Shown in pieces: positions 9,170 to 16,491 of a stretch of 64,000 bases of DNA. The notes beneath the pieces were generated by a model that had not been told where the DNA came from, did not search any database, and was given only the letters and a program-made list of their open reading frames with translations. Location: the NCBI RefSeq assembly GCF_001644605.1, contig NZ_CP011388.1:644501-708500 (forward strand), read 5' to 3'. Origin of the DNA: Paenibacillus swuensis. GTDB taxonomy: Bacteria > Bacillota > Bacilli > Paenibacillales > DY6. The first letter of the stretch is position 1; every line of letters begins with the position of its first letter. A program made the translations under genes and the position numbers.

Positions 9170-9439
9170 ATGAAGAAGTTTACAGCAATGTTGGTTTCGG
9201 CGATGGTTGGTATGAGTGTGTTTGCGGGGTTTACGGATTCTGCGGAAGCAGCTCCTAAGATCGTTGAGTACAAGAACTGCACGGAACTGACCAAGGTGTA
9301 CCCTGGCGGTGTCGCGCGTACTGCGTCGGTTAAGAATAAAGGCGGGAAGACGAAGAAGAAGCCCTTCGTCTCCAAAGAGCTATACGATGCGAATGATAAG
9401 AGCGATAGGGATAATGATTTGATTGCTTGTGAGCGATGA
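9170..9439 (+). CDS. Secreted excalibur-domain calcium-binding protein
   Basis: An 89-residue protein with a signal peptide (MKKFTAMLVSAMVGMSVFAG, cut near AEA-AP). It carries one excalibur domain: a first cysteine in YKNCTELTKVYPGGV and a closing DKSDRDNDLIACER resembling the calcium-binding DxDxDGxACE loop, with A-C-E retained and the usual glycine replaced by L. AGGAGG lies 9 bases before ATG 9170. Excalibur domains occur on extracellular nucleases and surface proteins; here the domain stands alone. Secretion is inferred from the signal peptide. Confidence 0.85.
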   Translation: MKKFTAMLVSAMVGMSVFAGFTDSAEAAPKIVEYKNCTELTKVYPGGVARTASVKNKGGKTKKKPFVSKELYDANDKSDRDNDLIACER

Positions 9440-9453
9440 AGTATGGGATGTTG

Positions 9454-9930
9454 TTACTTATAACCTTCCTGCTGGTCGATCATAGTTAGTTTATTTAACT
9501 CTAAGTTATATTCTACCTTTGTAAATCCGTCTCCATAATAATCAATATAGAAAATAATCTTATTCCCTTGCATGATATTTCTGTATTCTTTCTCGCCGAT
9601 TTTTATGATTTGCAACTTCTCTGTTTTTGTATAATTAGTGAGATTCTTAAAAAAGTAGATTTGTTGATTTTCATGGTCTAATTTAAAATTTTTAATTCTG
9701 TATCCTTTAGGATTGATGATATATAAGTCTCCATCGGCCGTCGTTGTAATTAACGTGTTTAAAATAATTTTATCTGTATTCTCTTCTTGTTTAGCAACAA
9801 TTGTTGGGACGCCGTCGTTAAGTTCTACTGTGAACTCTTGAGATATTGTATCAGGGAGCTTAACGTCTTCGTTTAACCTTTTGTCTTTGGACAGGGTAAA
9901 ACTCACGAACATTATAATAACAACTATCAT
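9454..9930 (-). CDS. Membrane-anchored protein of unknown function, AT-rich
   Basis: A 158-residue protein with one N-terminal hydrophobic segment (IVVIIMFVSFTLS) and a beta-rich, Lys/Ile/Asn-rich outer part. No family is recognised. Base composition is clearly more AT-rich than the neighbours. The frame stays open upstream of ATG 9930 with codons for LIKKLTWL, which would complete a typical positively charged anchor, but there is no ATG, GTG or TTG. AAAGGGG (9961-9967) lies 9 bases from an in-frame ATT at 9951, so initiation at ATT is possible. It converges with the excalibur gene. Confidence 0.6.
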   Translation of the reverse strand: MIVVIIMFVSFTLSKDKRLNEDVKLPDTISQEFTVELNDGVPTIVAKQEENTDKIILNTLITTTADGDLYIINPKGYRIKNFKLDHENQQIYFFKNLTNYTKTEKLQIIKIGEKEYRNIMQGNKIIFYIDYYGDGFTKVEYNLELNKLTMIDQQEGYK

Positions 9931-10037
9931 AAGCCATGTTAACTTTTTAATTAAAAGTCGCCCCTTTAAGAAATGAACTCAACAGATCGTACGCATACTT
10001 ACAGCATAATTTAAGACTACATAAGGAGTTTGTCCCC

Positions 10038-10433
10038 GTGAAAAAGAAGTTGCTTCCAACCCTTGCGGCCATGCTTGTATTCACAACACTTAACACATCT
10101 ACGACGGCTTCACCCAGCAGTTGTTATAACAAAAATAAGTTCTTCGGCATTAACAGTAACGATCTCGACCAATATCCTGACATTGAGCAAATGATTAAGG
10201 ATAAAGGCCAAGAAAAGTATGTTATTCGTGATAATAAAATCTCCGATTTTATGAAGAAAGAATTAGGGATTGAAGATAGGTTTACTCCGAAAATTAGCAA
10301 TATTGAGAATAAGATAGGTAAAGAACAAGTTGACCGTATCCGAAAGGAATATGGCCTCGGAGATCCTCCCGAACCTAGAGTAAGTATGGGGCAAGTTATT
10401 CTAGTAGAGTTGGATTGCGGGAGAATAGAGTGA
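10038..10433 (+). CDS. Small secreted protein of unknown function
   Basis: A 131-residue protein with a signal peptide (KKKLLPTLAAMLVFTTLNTS, then TTASPS). The mature part has just two cysteines, in SSCYNKNK and VELDCGRIE, which may form a disulfide. It starts at GTG with AAGGAG 9 bases upstream. No domain is recognised. It lies among other small exported proteins (9170, 11118). Confidence 0.65.
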   Translation: MKKKLLPTLAAMLVFTTLNTSTTASPSSCYNKNKFFGINSNDLDQYPDIEQMIKDKGQEKYVIRDNKISDFMKKELGIEDRFTPKISNIENKIGKEQVDRIRKEYGLGDPPEPRVSMGQVILVELDCGRIE

Positions 10434-10447
10434 GGTTTCCCTCAACA

Positions 10448-10822
10448 TTACAAATCTTGCGACAACCGAATCATATCTCGGCAATGGATGCCGTTCTCGT
10501 AAATGACCTCAGGATAATGTCTGACAAAAAAGTCTCTATCCACGCCAACGATTCTGAACCCGCATTTTTGATACAGATATAGTTGCCCCACACTGGAGTT
10601 ACCGGTTCCGACTTCGATAGTTTTGTATCCACTTACCTTCGCGGTTTTAATGGCGTGTAACACCAGTTGCTTCCCAATTCCTTGCCCGTGCCTGGATTCC
10701 ATGACCGCAATGTTGACAAGTTCAACCGTTTCCGGCCGAGTCGGAAGTAACACATACACCCCGATAATTTCATGATTTAGTTCAGCAACATAACATTCAC
10801 CCCGCCGCAAATAAGTCTTCAC
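10448..10822 (-). pseudogene. GNAT acetyltransferase lacking its N-terminus
   Basis: The 124 codons encode most of a GNAT domain: the acetyl-CoA loop ESRHGQGIGKQLVLHA (about 62-77), then GTGNSSVGQLYLYQKCGF and a normal C-terminus. Family members usually have about 30 more residues at the start. In-frame codons upstream of the GTG at 10822 still read HPSEEV, continuing the family-like sequence, and then hit TGA at 10844-10846, next to the repeat at 10848-10999. GAGGAGG lies only 2 bases before the GTG. The gene therefore looks 5'-truncated at a repeat boundary. It might still be translated, but a full fold is doubtful. Confidence 0.65.
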
Positions 10823-10847
10823 AACCTCCTCGGAAGGGTGCCCTCAT

Positions 10848-10999
10848 TTGGCACCTTTCAATATCTAACGAATGCTCATAGCACTATTCTAGGTAATTCG
10901 GCTACTCTCGGCAACATTTGGATGCAATAGTGATACTGCGATTCGTTAGAATTCACTAAACCCTCTTATTGGCCTTCTAAGGCTGTGAGGATTCGTTAG
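10848..10999. repeat. 152-bp dispersed repeat, copy A (CTAACGAAT family)
   Basis: Starts with TTGGCAC, then box CTAACGAAT, an inverted box ATTCGTTAGAATTC about 75 bp on, and a third ATTCGTTAG at the end. It is about 85% identical to copy B at 11676-11827, with the same length and direction. Parts of the first half pair with the inner arm (CACTATT/AATAGTG). It directly abuts the truncated GNAT gene. Confidence 0.85.
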
Positions 11000-11117
11000 T
11001 AGTCAAAATGATGTAATCTATTAGTCAACACACAATAGGTGGCAGTACTTTTTTAGTTGTAATGAAACAAAATAGCATCCGCACTCGTTAGTACTGTAAC
11101 GCTAGGGGGAGATGCAC

Positions 11118-11570
11118 ATGAAATTCAAGCTAGGACTACTATTGCTACTGAACTTACTGCTGCTAACAGGTTGTTTCACGGGGGAAAGTGGGCTATCCAT
11201 CTCCAAAGAGAATCTAACCTTGGATAAAGTAACGAATGCCCTCAATGCAGAAGGTATTGAAATGGTCCCCGAGGATATCGAGAAAGACTGGAAATTACAT
11301 CGTATTAAACCACACAGATTTTCTGTGACTCAACCGACCGAAAAAACAATAAACAAAGAGTATATCTCCGTTTACATCTATCGTTCTGAACAAGCCCGTA
11401 TAAAAGGACTTCAGGATCTTAATCACCAAAAGCAAAAATATGATATGCAAATACCCCTCATTTACGAGCACAAAAATGTGCTCATCCTCTACTGGCATCA
11501 CCAGAACGTAGACGATGCAGAGAACGCCAAGTTTAATGTTCAAATTAAACATGCCCTCCAAGGACTTTGA
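11118..11570 (+). CDS. Small lipoprotein, paralogue of the gene at 21215
   Basis: A 150-residue exported lipoprotein: signal peptide ending in the lipobox LLTGC, with the cysteine near residue 19. ATG 11118 is chosen over 11112 since GGGGGAG then lies 6 bases upstream. The mature part shares order and motifs with the lipoprotein at 21215-21646 (VYIYRSEQARIKGLQ versus VYLYKDSKTREEGFK; NVLILYW versus NVLVLYN), so the two are paralogues. Function unknown. It lies between the two direct copies of the 152-bp repeat. Confidence 0.7.
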   Translation: MKFKLGLLLLLNLLLLTGCFTGESGLSISKENLTLDKVTNALNAEGIEMVPEDIEKDWKLHRIKPHRFSVTQPTEKTINKEYISVYIYRSEQARIKGLQDLNHQKQKYDMQIPLIYEHKNVLILYWHHQNVDDAENAKFNVQIKHALQGL

Positions 11571-11597
11571 CCTATACGGATGCCCTAGTCCTTGGAG
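11556..11597. repeat. Perfect 11-bp inverted repeat over a stop codon
   Basis: CTCCAAGGACT and AGTCCTTGGAG are separated by 20 bases and span the end of the lipoprotein gene. No T-run follows on either strand, so it is not a standard terminator; a processing or stability hairpin is possible. Confidence 0.5.
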
Positions 11598-11675
11598 ATC
11601 AACTTGACCTTGGCGGCATCTGACATTTCCCCATCGTCCGCGCTAACGAATCCGTATATCACTATTTGTTCCTAA

Positions 11676-11827
11676 TTGGCACTTTTCGAAATCTAACGAA
11701 TGCTCATAGCACTATTCTAGGCAAAATGGCCATTATCGGCAACATCTGGGTGCGATAGTGATACTGCGATTCGTTAGAATTCGCTAAACCCTCTTATTGG
11801 CCTTGTAACGCTGTGAGAATTCGTTAG
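11676..11827. repeat. 152-bp dispersed repeat, copy B (CTAACGAAT family)
   Basis: Second copy of the element at 10848-10999, same orientation, same length and the same three boxes. The two copies flank the lipoprotein gene as an 828-bp-spaced direct repeat. The 400-bp stretch from 11571 to 11981 contains nothing else recognisable apart from one extra GCTAACGAATCC box near 11641. Confidence 0.85.
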
Positions 11828-11981
11828 AATCCCCAGGTTACCGAATGTCCAGCAAAGTTACTTGAAGTCATCGCTCCACTGGAAGCTCACAGATGTTAAT
11901 GCCACTGGGGCTTTTCTCCCCCGCACGCCCAGCCCGCCCAGCGAATATACTGCCCTTATGAACCCAGACGGAGGTCCCGCT

Positions 11982-12425
11982 ATGAGTCCGTTCAATGAGA
12001 ATAACCCCTTGCAGCCTTGGGCGCATTTTGAGCAGATGTTCGGGATGAAGCTTCCCCGCTTGCCCGGCGGCACGGAGCCTGAGGCGATTGAAGCCTATGT
12101 GAATGAGGTCATCGACCGCTCCCTGCCCTTGACTGCACCTGTGTATCCCAGAGCGCTGCGGGCCGAAACCTTCGAAACGCATAACAGCGTGATTGTGAAG
12201 ATTCGTATTCCGCCCAAAATAAAACTGAGAAACCTGCGTGTGCTAATCCATCCCGGGCATATCAAGGTGGAAGGTCTTCATCGTTCAAGGCCTCAAATCA
12301 TCAAGCTGCCCACACTCGTGAACAAAAAGCGCAGCAAAGCGGTCTACCGCGACGGCATCCTGCAAATTCAAATCCGAAAGCATACGGCGAACGGCGGAGG
12401 ATATCACGAAGTTTATATTCGTTAA
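11982..12425 (+). CDS. Hsp20/alpha-crystallin-like protein, probable spore coat component
   Basis: A 147-residue protein whose C-terminal two-thirds has the beta-sandwich pattern of the Hsp20 fold: KIRIPPKIKLRNLRVLIHPG, then HIKVEGLHRS and DGILQIQIRK. The N-terminus (MSPFNENNPLQPWAHFEQMF) resembles CotP-type coat chaperones of spore-formers. GGAGG with 7-base spacing fixes the start at 11982 rather than at 11862. It heads a run of five same-strand genes, of which three resemble GerP proteins, supporting a role in the forespore coat. The family call is moderately sure; the spore role is inferred. Confidence 0.7.
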   Translation: MSPFNENNPLQPWAHFEQMFGMKLPRLPGGTEPEAIEAYVNEVIDRSLPLTAPVYPRALRAETFETHNSVIVKIRIPPKIKLRNLRVLIHPGHIKVEGLHRSRPQIIKLPTLVNKKRSKAVYRDGILQIQIRKHTANGGGYHEVYIR

Positions 12426-12490
12426 AGTCACATGTTCTGGGCGTATGCCATACCATATAACAAACACGGTTAAAAAGAGGGTGTGACCGC

Positions 12491-12706
12491 ATGCCGAATG
12501 TATTCAACATCTTCAATATTAAGATCAACAACGTCTCCAGCAACGGTTCGGTCAACATGGGGAACACGATTCTGCGGGGCAACTCGGCGGATTCGAAGGA
12601 AGTGGGCGGCAACAGCGTCATCGGCGACGCCAGCCCGGCCTATCAGGTGGACCGTAACGTCGTAAGCGACCCGGATCTGATTGACCAACCTACGAGCTCC
12701 TTGTGA
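12491..12706 (+). CDS. GerPA/GerPF-like spore coat protein 1
   Basis: A 71-residue protein of the GerPA/GerPF type: short, beginning MPNVFNIFNIKINNVSSNGS with an early VNMGNTI motif, rich in Asn, Ser and Gly. GerP proteins lie in the inner coat and let germinants cross it. GAGGGTG lies 7 bases before ATG 12491. The gene is the second of five in the cluster and is followed 20 bp later by a second copy of the family. Confidence 0.75.
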   Translation: MPNVFNIFNIKINNVSSNGSVNMGNTILRGNSADSKEVGGNSVIGDASPAYQVDRNVVSDPDLIDQPTSSL

Positions 12707-12726
12707 CCCTGGAAAGGAACCCGAAC

Positions 12727-13017
12727 ATGAATATATCGATCCTGAATATCAAGATTACATCGATTAGCAATGTAGGATCTTTCAATATTGGCAAAACCAT
12801 CATTTCGCGCAATCAAAATACATCCGTCTCCACCGGCGAAAATGCGGATGGAGGAGACGGAGCTACAGATGAACCCGGTACGGTTCCCCCGAAGCCGACA
12901 ATAGCCGGTGCTGGCGCATCCGGCGCAGGAGCTGGTGCTGGTGCTGGAGCTGGGGCAGGCGCAGGAGCTGGCTCCGGTGTAGGCTCCGAGCCGTCCGGGG
13001 CAGGCACGGGCTCTTAG
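12727..13017 (+). CDS. GerPA/GerPF-like spore coat protein 2 with Gly-Ala tail
   Basis: A 96-residue protein that repeats the N-terminal pattern of its neighbour (ILNIKITSISNVGSFNIGKT), so it is a tandem paralogue. The last 45 residues are low-complexity: alternating Gly-Ala (GAGAGAGAG) and a PSGAGTGS end, not seen in its neighbour. The start at 12727 is chosen because AAAGGAA sits 7 bases upstream; a GTG at 12703 would overlap the previous stop. The alternating tail could be a flexible or packing segment of the coat. Confidence 0.72.
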   Translation: MNISILNIKITSISNVGSFNIGKTIISRNQNTSVSTGENADGGDGATDEPGTVPPKPTIAGAGASGAGAGAGAGAGAGAGAGSGVGSEPSGAGTGS

Positions 13018-13088
13018 CCAATGAAGCCGACGTTACTGGCTAAGCGATGGTGATGAGCTGCAATTTAGCAGAAGTGAGGTGAGTGCGA

Positions 13089-13529
13089 ATGAACCCCTTT
13101 TATCCCAAATTTTACTCCTATCCTCAAGCGAATTACCATCCATACTACAACACCTATCCGACTTCTCATCCCAATAACAGTACGCAGAGTAACACCCAGC
13201 CGTATTCTAATCCCCAAAACAACCCGTATCTAGTCATGTTGGAACAGCGGATTCGGCAGTTGGAGGCGAAGCAGCAGTTTTTGGAACAAGAACAGGCCGT
13301 GTTGAAAGAGCAGCTGCAGTCGATCAAGCCCATACACATTGAGAACATCAATTACAAAATCCAGGAGCTTACCGTAAGCGAGCTTAGCGGCACCTTGAAT
13401 ATCGGCATGACCGCGCTGACCGACCATGAGCAATTGCAGAAATGGTTGTCGGAATCGTCGGAATCGGGCGAGCCCGTGAACATCCAAGGGTTGGACAGTT
13501 CGCAATCAGCGGAGGAAGACCCTAATTAA
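13089..13529 (+). CDS. GerPC-like spore germination/coat protein
   Basis: A 146-residue protein with a Tyr/Pro/Asn-rich N-terminus (residues 1-50), a coiled coil from about 53 to 85 (LEQRIRQLEAKQQFLEQEQ) and a C-terminal GerPC-like part with IENINYKIQELTVSELSGTL. Canonical GerPC is longer (about 200 residues). The coil and the IENINYKI segment carry the assignment. It follows the two GerPA/PF-like genes, as expected for partners in one coat complex. GAGGTG precedes ATG 13089 by 8 bases. Confidence 0.75.
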   Translation: MNPFYPKFYSYPQANYHPYYNTYPTSHPNNSTQSNTQPYSNPQNNPYLVMLEQRIRQLEAKQQFLEQEQAVLKEQLQSIKPIHIENINYKIQELTVSELSGTLNIGMTALTDHEQLQKWLSESSESGEPVNIQGLDSSQSAEEDPN

Positions 13530-13547
13530 ATCATAACAGGTGAGAAC

Positions 13548-13835
13548 ATGAGTGCGGAACGTTGTTACCGATGCGGGCATAGACCGAAAGAGAAGGAGAA
13601 ATTCTGTACCGCTTGCGGCGCCCCCCTGCTTAATCGATGCTCCAGTGACGGCGGACCGCTAGGTGATCCGTGTAACAAAGTGAATGCGGATTCGGCGGTT
13701 TTTTGCGCGCATTGCGGGTCCTATACTAACTACTACAAGATCGGCATGCTCCACTCCCTGTATGGCGAAAACAAGCGCGAGGAGCGGCATGATCCGGAGT
13801 TTCGACATTTTGAACATAAATTCTTTAGAGACTGA
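13548..13835 (+). CDS. Double zinc-ribbon protein
   Basis: A 95-residue protein with CxxC pairs in CYRCGHRPKEKEKFCTACG (residues 6-24), a single cysteine at NRCSSDG, another in DPCNK and a last pair in FCAHCGSY, which fits two zinc ribbons. The C-terminal 35 residues are charged. It starts 18 bp after the GerPC-like gene and is probably co-transcribed with it. A cytoplasmic assembly or structural role in spore formation is a guess; no specific family is recognised. Confidence 0.65.
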   Translation: MSAERCYRCGHRPKEKEKFCTACGAPLLNRCSSDGGPLGDPCNKVNADSAVFCAHCGSYTNYYKIGMLHSLYGENKREERHDPEFRHFEHKFFRD

Positions 13836-13923
13836 TTCGCTTAAATTTCGTGCAAAAGGGGTAAAGTATCTTATTCTGAGCATTCTATGAAGAAGTTTGC
13901 TTTTCGAGAGGAGCTAGAATAAG

Positions 13924-14478
13924 ATGACGCAAAGTGACAATACGGTTAAACAATCGGTGAAAAAGGTGGCCTTTCTGCTGGCCGACGGGTTTGAGGACTC
14001 CGAGATGAAAAACCCTTATGACGCAATCGTGAAGAACGGCAATGACGCCGTCATTATTTCGCTGAAAGCCGGGGATGAGCTCAAAGGCAAGAAAGGCACA
14101 ATCCAATATACGTCTCATCTGGCGGCATCCGAGGCGCGAGCTGAAGATTATGCGGCTGTTATTATCCCGGGAGGCAAATCGCCTTCGCATTTGCGGGAGG
14201 ATAAAGACATTCAGGCTTTCGTTCAGGCGGCTGACAAAGCGGGGCTTCCCATCTCGGCGATCTGCCACGGACCGCAAGTGTTGGCGTCTGCAGGATTGCT
14301 GCAAGGCCGCACGTTGACGGGATACGCCGCAATTGCGGATGAGATCAAGCAAGCGGGCGGCAACTATGTCGACAAGGAAGTGGTCGTGGATCGCAATCTT
14401 GTGACTTCACGCACACCGGAGGATGAGCCTGCATTTATTGAAGAGACGATCAATAAATTAGGTGTTAGCGCCTATTAG
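13924..14478 (+). CDS. DJ-1/PfpI-family protein (type 1 glutamine amidotransferase-like)
   Basis: A 184-residue DJ-1/PfpI superfamily protein. The nucleophile elbow is AICHGPQVLASAG, with the cysteine near residue 118 followed by the usual histidine, and the glutamate partner is probably in FEDSEMKNP. PVIIPGGKSP-like glycine motifs precede it. Family members act as glyoxalases, deglycases or stress proteases/chaperones (B. subtilis YfkM). GAGGAG lies upstream of ATG 13924. A strong terminator follows directly. Confidence 0.9.
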   Translation: MTQSDNTVKQSVKKVAFLLADGFEDSEMKNPYDAIVKNGNDAVIISLKAGDELKGKKGTIQYTSHLAASEARAEDYAAVIIPGGKSPSHLREDKDIQAFVQAADKAGLPISAICHGPQVLASAGLLQGRTLTGYAAIADEIKQAGGNYVDKEVVVDRNLVTSRTPEDEPAFIEETINKLGVSAY

Positions 14479-14498
14479 AATTTATGAATACAATAAAG

Positions 14499-14524
14499 AA
14501 CCCGCTCATGAAGCGGGTTTTTTC
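14499..14524 (+). terminator. Terminator of the PfpI-family gene
   Basis: AACCCGCT-CATGA-AGCGGGTT followed by TTTT: an 8-bp stem with a T-run, 20 bp after the stop. Confidence 0.92.
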
Positions 14525-14635
14525 TGTTTATGGAGTTATATGTTATCCAATAACAGTTAGAAAACCTTACCAAAGACAGATTTGAACCTACTCCTCTAAA
14601 ATGGTTAAATGACTGTACTAAGGGGTTTTGTAAAA

Positions 14636-15154
14636 GTGAGTTCGATTTCATATGAGAAAGCAATTAAATTGTTAACGTATTTTGAAAAGCGAGAAGATTT
14701 ATGGGCAATAGGTCCGTGCTCTCTAGAATTAATTGAAGCTGCACAGAAAGCATTGGGATTGAGCATATCGGGTTGTTATCTCGAATTTGTCCTCGAATAT
14801 GGTGCATTATCATTTGGTTCTGAAGAAATAAGTGGAATAGTTAACGACGATTTTAAATTAACTGATGACTTTACGAATTCTTTTCAAACAGACGCAGTTA
14901 GTCAAACACTTGATCTGAGAAAAACAGGGCTGCCCCATCATTTATTTATGATTTATAACACAACATGGGGAGAAATATTCTGTCTGGATTACAGCAATAT
15001 AGATGCATTTTCAAAAGAGCCTACCGTTGTTACCTATTATCTTGGCTTTGACCATGAGGCACAGAATTATGAAATTATTGCTAGAAATTTTGGAGATTTC
15101 TTGTTGGATCGTGTGACCGAAGCCATCTGTGTTAATGAGTGTGATGAAGATTGA
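14636..15154 (+). CDS. SMI1/KNR4 (SUKH)-family protein
   Basis: A 172-residue SUKH-superfamily protein. Hallmarks are an N-terminal helix pair (EAAQKALGLSISGCYLEFVLEYGA) and the following GSEEISGIV strand, and a C-terminal acidic FGDFLLDRVTEAI. Bacterial SUKH proteins are typically immunity factors against contact-dependent nuclease toxins. GTG 14636 is preferred to ATG 14609 because AAGGGG lies 10 bases upstream. The gene is AT-rich compared with its neighbours and no toxin gene is adjacent, so it would be an orphan immunity gene. Confidence 0.8.
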   Translation: MSSISYEKAIKLLTYFEKREDLWAIGPCSLELIEAAQKALGLSISGCYLEFVLEYGALSFGSEEISGIVNDDFKLTDDFTNSFQTDAVSQTLDLRKTGLPHHLFMIYNTTWGEIFCLDYSNIDAFSKEPTVVTYYLGFDHEAQNYEIIARNFGDFLLDRVTEAICVNECDED

Positions 15155-15218
15155 GGAAGAAATAAAAAAGAAACTTGGGTTCATTTCTAAACCCAAGTCT
15201 TCCTCTGATGCACATTTA

Positions 15219-16349
15219 TTAATTGCCTATCGCGGATACTTTCAAGCTTTTGATTAACCCCGGTAATTGTTCGGTAGTAAACTCCCCATATGCGCGATTG
15301 ATGGCGGCTTCGAGAAGTGTCTCCTTCGCTTGGTCAAATGTCTGTACATTTCGCGCCGATACCTTCATGAGATGGTAACCGAACTCAGTTTCCACAGGTT
15401 CGCTGATCGTTCCGATAGGTAATGTCACAGATGCGTTCTTGAATGCTTCAACATAATTGGCCGCCAATTGGTTTTCATACGTACCTCCGCTGTCCTTGGA
15501 GCCGGGATCATCGGAGTATTCTTTGGCTAGTATCGCGAAGTCTCCGCCGTTCATCAGTTTCTGCCGCACTTCGTTCGCACGGGCCAGGGCATCTTCTTTC
15601 TTGCGCAGCTCCTGGCCAGTTGAAGCGTCTTTCAGTCCGATTAGAATATGGCTGACCGTCACAACGGTGTAGTCTGCAGGCTTCGCCAGCAATGCGGCGT
15701 TAAATTCGGCTCGCAGCTTCGCATCGGTAATCGACTTCCGCAACACACCCTGTGCTTCAATCTGCATAGTGATATATCGGGCTATGTCCGCTTCAACTAG
15801 TCCGTCTTTTTTCAATATGTCCGCAAGCGCCCCGACGAGTTGTGGTTTCATCTGAACCATTCGGGCAGCACTGTCGGTCTTGGCTTTATTTTTCACTTCG
15901 GCATCGGCCTTGGAAGCAAGTACTTTTAATGTGATGTATTCTTTCAGCGTTTTTTCCAAAAAGTCAGTGTTCGTCAAGGGTATTTCCGAGGACATAAACA
16001 AGCTTGTCACATTGAGAAATTTGAGGATTTCCCCTTTCGTCACCTGTCCGCCCGTATACACCGCTACCACTTCGTTCAACCCGTTGTCGCCAATGCGAAT
16101 CGTGTTCGTTTTGCCATCCCAAATAACCGGCTTGCCCATAATCTTCCCGACCGTGCTCAGTTGAGCGTAGGTTCGTCCTTCGTGAATGAGTATATTCCCC
16201 GGCGCTTGGACTTCGGTTCCGTTATAGATCATTTTCACTTGTTTCGTCAGGGCCTCGACCATACCGTTACCCGCATACGCGGCCGTTCCCGTCAACAATG
16301 TTCCCGCTAACGCGCCAATCAGCAAGCCTTTATATTTATCGTTCATCAT
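15219..16349 (-). CDS. Secreted parvulin-type peptidyl-prolyl isomerase with stalk domain
   Basis: A 376-residue extracytoplasmic foldase. Residues 1-27 form a signal peptide ending AYA-GN with no lipobox cysteine. Residues about 35-90 are a copper-amine-oxidase-type stalk domain (YNGTEVQAPGNILIHEGRTY, GKPVIWDGKTNTI). A PrsA/SurA-like helical region follows, and a PpiC domain lies at about 228-330 (VSHILIGLKDA, FAILAKEYSDDPGSKDSGG, EPVETEFGYHLMKV). PrsA itself is a lipoprotein, so this version is either freely secreted or bound by the stalk domain. Confidence 0.88.
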   Translation of the reverse strand: MMNDKYKGLLIGALAGTLLTGTAAYAGNGMVEALTKQVKMIYNGTEVQAPGNILIHEGRTYAQLSTVGKIMGKPVIWDGKTNTIRIGDNGLNEVVAVYTGGQVTKGEILKFLNVTSLFMSSEIPLTNTDFLEKTLKEYITLKVLASKADAEVKNKAKTDSAARMVQMKPQLVGALADILKKDGLVEADIARYITMQIEAQGVLRKSITDAKLRAEFNAALLAKPADYTVVTVSHILIGLKDASTGQELRKKEDALARANEVRQKLMNGGDFAILAKEYSDDPGSKDSGGTYENQLAANYVEAFKNASVTLPIGTISEPVETEFGYHLMKVSARNVQTFDQAKETLLEAAINRAYGEFTTEQLPGLIKSLKVSAIGN

Positions 16350-16429
16350 ACAACTCCTTGCGGTTTAATAAGTACAACGTACTTATTCCACTTTTTTGCG
16401 CCGAATCCTTGTGTGATCAACACAAAAAA

Positions 16430-16469
16430 CCGAAAGACGGACACCCGTTTAACAGTGTCGATCTTTCGG
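16430..16469 (-). terminator. Terminator downstream of the 16492 gene
   Basis: CCGAAAGA and TCTTTCGG arms enclose 24 bases. On the minus strand TTTTTTG follows. It lies 22 bp after the stop at 16492 and before the promoter of the foldase gene. Confidence 0.85.
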
Positions 16470-16491
16470 GTTCAGGGAACTCTATTCCGGT

